Assembly: GCA_016521575.1 (NCBI GenBank)
Contig: JAEKDP010000007.1
Coordinates: 1 to 64,000, forward strand
Reading direction: 5' to 3'
Source: Rhodobacteraceae bacterium F11138
Lineage (GTDB): Bacteria > Pseudomonadota > Alphaproteobacteria > Rhodobacterales > Rhodobacteraceae
DNA: 64,000 nt
Below, in pieces: positions 60,493 through 64,000 of the stretch. The notes beneath the pieces are model-generated. The model did no database searches, was not told where the DNA came from, and saw nothing but the letters and a program-made list of their open reading frames with translations. The position numbers and the translations under genes were made by a program. Within the stretch, counting starts at the first letter, position 1, and every line of letters starts with the position of its first letter.

Positions 60493-62448
60493 TCAAACAT
60501 CCAACTCCTCCACGAACCGCGCGTTCTCCTGGATATACTGGAACCGCATCTCGGGCTTTTTCCCCATCAGCCGTTCCACCAGATCGCCGGTCTCGCCGGG
60601 TTCGTCTTCGTCGATGGTGACGCGGATCAGTTTGCGGGATTTCGGGTCCATCGTGGTTTCTTTCAGGTCCTTGGCGTCCATCTCGCCCAGCCCCTTGAAG
60701 CGCGAGACGTCGATCTTGCCCTTGCCGCCCAGACCCTTTTCCAGCAGCGCGTTCTTTTCCGCCTCGTCGGTGCAATACGCGCGGCGCGCGCCTTGTGTCA
60801 GGCGAAACAGCGGCGGGCAGGCCAGATACAGGTGGCCTGCGTCGATCATCGGGCGCATCTGGGTGAAGAAAAACGTCATCAGCAGCGATGCGATATGGGC
60901 TCCGTCCACATCGGCGTCGGTCATGATGATGATCTTGTCATAGCGCAGATCGTCGATGTTGAACTTGGTGCCAAGCCCGACGCCAAGCGCTTGCGAGAGA
61001 TCGTTGATTTCGGCATTGCTGCCCAGTTTCGAACTGGCCGCGCCCAGCACGTTCAGGATCTTGCCCCGCAGGGGCAGCAGCGCCTGGGTCTTGCGGTCGC
61101 GCGCCATCTTGGCAGAGCCGCCTGCCGAATCCCCTTCGACGATGAACAGTTCGGTGCCTTCGCGCGCATTTTGCGAACAATCGGTCAGCTTGCCGGGCAG
61201 GCGCAGTTTCTTGGTGGCCGATTTGCGCGCGGTCTCTTTTTCCTGTCGCCGGCGCAGACGTTCCTCGGCGCGCAGCACAAGGAAATCAAGAATGGCGCCC
61301 GCGGATTTGGTATCCGCCGCCAGCCAGTTGTCGAAATGGTCGCGCACTGAATTCTCCACCAGCCGCTGGGCCTCGGTGGTGGCGAGGCGATCCTTGGTCT
61401 GGCCGACGAATTCGGGTTCGCGGATAAAGCAGGAGACCAGCGCGCAGCCGCCGGTCATCAGGTCATCGCGGGTGATCTGGGCGGATTTCTTGTTGCTGAC
61501 CAGCTCACCATAGGCCTTGATGCCCTTGAGGATCGCGGCCCAGAACCCGGCGACATGGGTGCCGCCTTCGGGCGTGGGCACCGTGTTGCAGTAGGACTGG
61601 ATGAATCCGTCGCGGCTGGGCGTCCAGTTGATCGCCCATTCGACCTTGCCCGGGGTGCCGAATTTTTCCTTGAAGTCGACGGTGCCGGAAAACGGTTTGT
61701 CGGCATAGGTGCTGGCCGTGCCCAGCGTTTCGGTCAGGTAATCCGACAGGCCACCGGGGAAGTGGAATGTTGCCTCTTGCGGGGTTTCGCCGTCGTCGAT
61801 GGCGGATTTCCAGCGGATCTCGACGCCCGAAAACAGATACGCCTTGGAGCGGATGGATTTGAACAGGCGGGCGGGTTTGAACCGGTGGTGGCCAAAGATT
61901 TCTTCATCCGCGTGAAAGGTGACGGTGGTGCCGCGCCGGTTGGGGGCTGCGCCGATTTTCTCGACCGGGCCCAGCGGGACGCCGCGCGAAAACCGTTGCT
62001 CGAACAGTTCCTTGTTGCGGGCGACCTGCACCACCATGGAATCCGACAGCGCGTTGACCACCGATGCGCCCACGCCGTGCAGGCCGCCCGAGGTTTCATA
62101 GGCCTTGCCCGAGAACTTGCCGCCCGCGTGCAGCGTGCAGAGGATGACCTCAAGCGCGCTCTTGCCGGGGAATTTCGGGTGCGGGTCGATCGGGATGCCG
62201 CGGCCGTTGTCGCGGATGGTGACCGCGTAATCGTCGTGCAGTTCGACCTCGATCCGGTTGGCGTGACCGGCGACGGCCTCGTCCATCGAGTTGTCCAGCA
62301 CCTCGGCCACCAGATGGTGCAGCGCGCGTTCGTCGGTGCCGCCGATATACATGCCGGGGCGTTTGCGCACCGGTTCCAGCCCTTCGAGTACTTCGATGGA
62401 AGAGGCGTCATAATCCGAGGTGGCCGATTGGGTCAGTAGATCGTTCAT
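60493..62448 (-). CDS. parE: DNA topoisomerase IV subunit B
   Basis: A 651-residue ATPase subunit of topoisomerase IV, needed to decatenate chromosomes. GHKL ATPase motifs are EVLDNSMDEAVAGHA, DNGRGIPID and GLHGVGASVVNAL; the TOPRIM domain shows VEGDSAGGSAK and DADVDGAHI. The length is far below that of GyrB and the C-terminus LVERLMGKKPEMRFQYIQENA is ParE-type. ATG at 62448 (MNDLLTQSATSDYDAS) is the family start; a frame continues upstream to 62556. Confidence 0.95.
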   Translation of the reverse strand: MNDLLTQSATSDYDASSIEVLEGLEPVRKRPGMYIGGTDERALHHLVAEVLDNSMDEAVAGHANRIEVELHDDYAVTIRDNGRGIPIDPHPKFPGKSALEVILCTLHAGGKFSGKAYETSGGLHGVGASVVNALSDSMVVQVARNKELFEQRFSRGVPLGPVEKIGAAPNRRGTTVTFHADEEIFGHHRFKPARLFKSIRSKAYLFSGVEIRWKSAIDDGETPQEATFHFPGGLSDYLTETLGTASTYADKPFSGTVDFKEKFGTPGKVEWAINWTPSRDGFIQSYCNTVPTPEGGTHVAGFWAAILKGIKAYGELVSNKKSAQITRDDLMTGGCALVSCFIREPEFVGQTKDRLATTEAQRLVENSVRDHFDNWLAADTKSAGAILDFLVLRAEERLRRRQEKETARKSATKKLRLPGKLTDCSQNAREGTELFIVEGDSAGGSAKMARDRKTQALLPLRGKILNVLGAASSKLGSNAEINDLSQALGVGLGTKFNIDDLRYDKIIIMTDADVDGAHIASLLMTFFFTQMRPMIDAGHLYLACPPLFRLTQGARRAYCTDEAEKNALLEKGLGGKGKIDVSRFKGLGEMDAKDLKETTMDPKSRKLIRVTIDEDEPGETGDLVERLMGKKPEMRFQYIQENARFVEELDV

Positions 62449-62614
62449 ACCGCTGCTCTGTTGTTGTTTTGTCCCATTATGGCAGAGTAGCGGCGAGGGG
62501 GGAAGAGTGACGCGCTTGTGGCTGCGCGCCGGGGGCGCATGAACGCGGGCTTTCAATTTGATCTGCGCTCGCCTAGGCTTTGCTGCAACGCATCATGTCT
62601 TGGGAGAATGCAAG

Positions 62615-63172
62615 GTGGCGCAACAGGATAAACCGCTTCTGATCAAACGATACGCCAGCCGTCGGCTGTATAATACCGAGACCAGTGATTATGTGACGCT
62701 TGAGGATATCGCGGGGTTTATCCGTTCCGGGCGCGAGGTGCAGATCGTCGATCTGAAATCTGGCGACGACCTGACCCGCCAATATCTGTTGCAGATCATT
62801 GCCGAACACGAAAGCCGGGGCGAAAACGTGCTGCCGGTGACAGTCCTGAACGACCTGGTGCGCAGCTATATGGTGCCGGGGGGCGGGATGATGCCGCAAT
62901 TCCTGCAAAGCTCTTTTGACATGCTGCGGGACAACCAGACAAAGATGATGGAAAACATGTCGGCGATGAACCCGATGGCCAAGATGCCGGGGTTTGAAGC
63001 GATACAGGCCCAGCAAGAGGCGTTTCTCAAGGCGATGACAGGCGGCATGTCGGGTTCGTGGTCCGGCCCCGCACCCGAGGAGAAACCGAACCAGGCCGAA
63101 ACGTCCGAGGATCTGGACGCGATCAAGCAACAGCTGGCTGACCTGCAGGACAAGCTGTCCAAGCTGAAATAG
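62615..63172 (+). CDS. phaR: Polyhydroxyalkanoate synthesis repressor PhaR
   Basis: A 185-residue PhaR-type regulator that binds DNA and PHB. The N-terminal PHB/PHA accumulation domain is LLIKRYASRRLYNTETSDYVTLEDIAGFIRSGREVQIVD, and the C-terminal part is hydrophobic and helical with Met-rich stretches, ending in a coiled-coil-like segment. Start GTG at 62615 has GGGAG at 62602-62606; an ATG at 62558 overlaps the other side of the divergent promoter. Divergent from parE. No pha biosynthesis genes are in the window. Confidence 0.93.
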   Translation: MAQQDKPLLIKRYASRRLYNTETSDYVTLEDIAGFIRSGREVQIVDLKSGDDLTRQYLLQIIAEHESRGENVLPVTVLNDLVRSYMVPGGGMMPQFLQSSFDMLRDNQTKMMENMSAMNPMAKMPGFEAIQAQQEAFLKAMTGGMSGSWSGPAPEEKPNQAETSEDLDAIKQQLADLQDKLSKLK

Positions 63173-63224
63173 AACATCCCGCCCGCCGTTCCAGGGGCAC
63201 GGCAGACCGGAGACAGAAGCCCGC

Positions 63225-64000
63225 TCAGGTTCCGTAGGCAGGAGCAGGGGCAGGCGTTGCCACTTCGGACACCGCATCCAGCAGGATGTCGGCAATCATG
63301 TCCAGTTCCGACCGGCTGAGCCGGACCGGAAGCCGCACGTCACAGGCGCGCATCAGCATTTCGCGGGTCTTTGGCAATTCAGGCAGATCCGGGATGAACT
63401 GCCAGTTCCAGAAGGCCCGCGCGTTGTCCTGGCTTTGCCCGAAGACCTGAACCTTGACCCCGCGCGACTCAGCCGCCGCGGCAAAGGCGTTGATCGCGGT
63501 ATCGTCCAGCCCGACCAGATTGAACTGGATCGAATCCGGTGCGCGCTGTTCTTGCGCCAGCGGCGCGGGAACGGTGATGTAGGGCGATCCGTTCAACCGC
63601 TTGGCCACATGGTCATGGTTGGACAGCCCGTCGCGAACCCGGCGCGCAAGTTCCGGCAACTGCGGGCGGATCACGGCGGCGGAAAGATTGCTCATGCGCA
63701 GATTATACAATGGCAGCTTGTTCTGCCAACGCGCAAAGGCCAGTTCCAGATCCGGGGTGTTGTCGCCCGGCGCGCCTTTGTGTTTCTTCCAGTTGTGCTC
63801 ATACGCGCCGGACATGATCACGGCCCGCGCCACCAGATCGGCGTCATCGGTGATCAGTATCCCGCCTTCGCCTGCGTTGATCATCTTGTAGGACTGGAAG
63901 GAAAAACAGCCCACCCGTCCGATGGTGCCGATATTGCGTCCGCCCCAGGTCGTGCCCAGGGAATGCGCTGCATCCTCGATCACCGGGATATTCTGCGCGT
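63225..64000 (-). CDS. DegT/DnrJ/EryC1-family aminotransferase (partial, 5' end outside window)
   Basis: The C-terminal 258 codons of a PLP-dependent sugar aminotransferase or related enzyme; the reading frame is open through the last base of the window. The family motif IPVIEDAAHSLGT is at the truncated edge, followed by FSFQSYKMINAGEGG, where the Lys binds PLP. It would transaminate a nucleotide-linked keto sugar, as in surface polysaccharide synthesis. The first Met seen (63983) is internal, not the true start. Confidence 0.9.
   Translation of the reverse strand, partial: AQNIPVIEDAAHSLGTTWGGRNIGTIGRVGCFSFQSYKMINAGEGGILITDDADLVARAVIMSGAYEHNWKKHKGAPGDNTPDLELAFARWQNKLPLYNLRMSNLSAAVIRPQLPELARRVRDGLSNHDHVAKRLNGSPYITVPAPLAQEQRAPDSIQFNLVGLDDTAINAFAAAAESRGVKVQVFGQSQDNARAFWNWQFIPDLPELPKTREMLMRACDVRLPVRLSRSELDMIADILLDAVSEVATPAPAPAYGT

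Overview
The window is about 64 kb of a GC-rich alphaproteobacterial chromosome, most likely Rhodobacterales (Roseobacter group or a close relative). The evidence is the gene set and its arrangement: lysC next to ptsP (EI-Ntr), a malic enzyme fused to a phosphotransacetylase-like domain, PhaR, short SHMT/NadK/ParE proteins of alphaproteobacterial type, TRAP and polyamine-type ABC transporters, and Entner-Doudoroff genes. Most of it is ordinary, densely packed chromosome with many ATGA or TGATG start/stop overlaps. I saw no rRNA or tRNA genes, insertion sequences, prophage or CRISPR array. Only one gene (59719-60489) differs clearly in base composition.

Layout. 1-1281: tuf and its terminator. 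1300-10790: a divergent LysR regulator and a long operon with a polyamine/opine-type ABC importer, class III aminotransferase, GNAT acetyltransferase, acetylpolyamine amidohydrolase-like deacetylase, FAD amine/amino-acid oxidoreductase and a Rid protein. It looks like a catabolic route for an imported, possibly acetylated, amine. A short piece resembling the N-terminus of a BKACE (DUF849) enzyme sits inside it. 11071-19492: housekeeping and small genes (Usp fusion, cytochrome c, entericidin-like lipoprotein, small membrane protein, esterase, glyA, nadK, amidase, EEP nuclease-like). 19507-23881: prpE with TTTGCAAA boxes upstream, then maeB. 24198-27822: cdd-deoA-deoB-upp nucleoside salvage. 27941-31088: rhodanese, then edd-eda behind a LacI-like palindrome.

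31077-35713: a TetR regulator with a perfect operator palindrome, divergent from a tightly overlapped four-gene cassette (flavin monooxygenase, BASS-family transporter, NAD-dependent epimerase/dehydratase, SDR). I cannot assign it to a known pathway, and it is my best candidate for an undescribed small system. 35820-37843: three poorly characterised genes (DUF2478, an unknown, DUF1045). 37851-44340: a malonate uptake and activation island (GntR/FCD regulator, TRAP DctP-Q-M, malonyl-CoA decarboxylase, malonyl-CoA synthetase) with a TTGTATACAA operator. 44362-46428: a HutC-type regulator and an exported purine nucleoside permease-family protein, separated by a 12-bp tandem repeat.

46734-64000: housekeeping and miscellaneous genes: RhlE-type helicase, glycosyltransferase, prfC, SulP transporter, flavin reductase-like protein, GNAT, EcsC, Nudix, DUF1178, lysC, ptsP, an AT-rich orphan membrane protein placed directly after parE, parE, phaR, and a DegT-type aminotransferase cut by the window edge.

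All calls come from reading translated sequences and motifs by eye. No similarity search was run.
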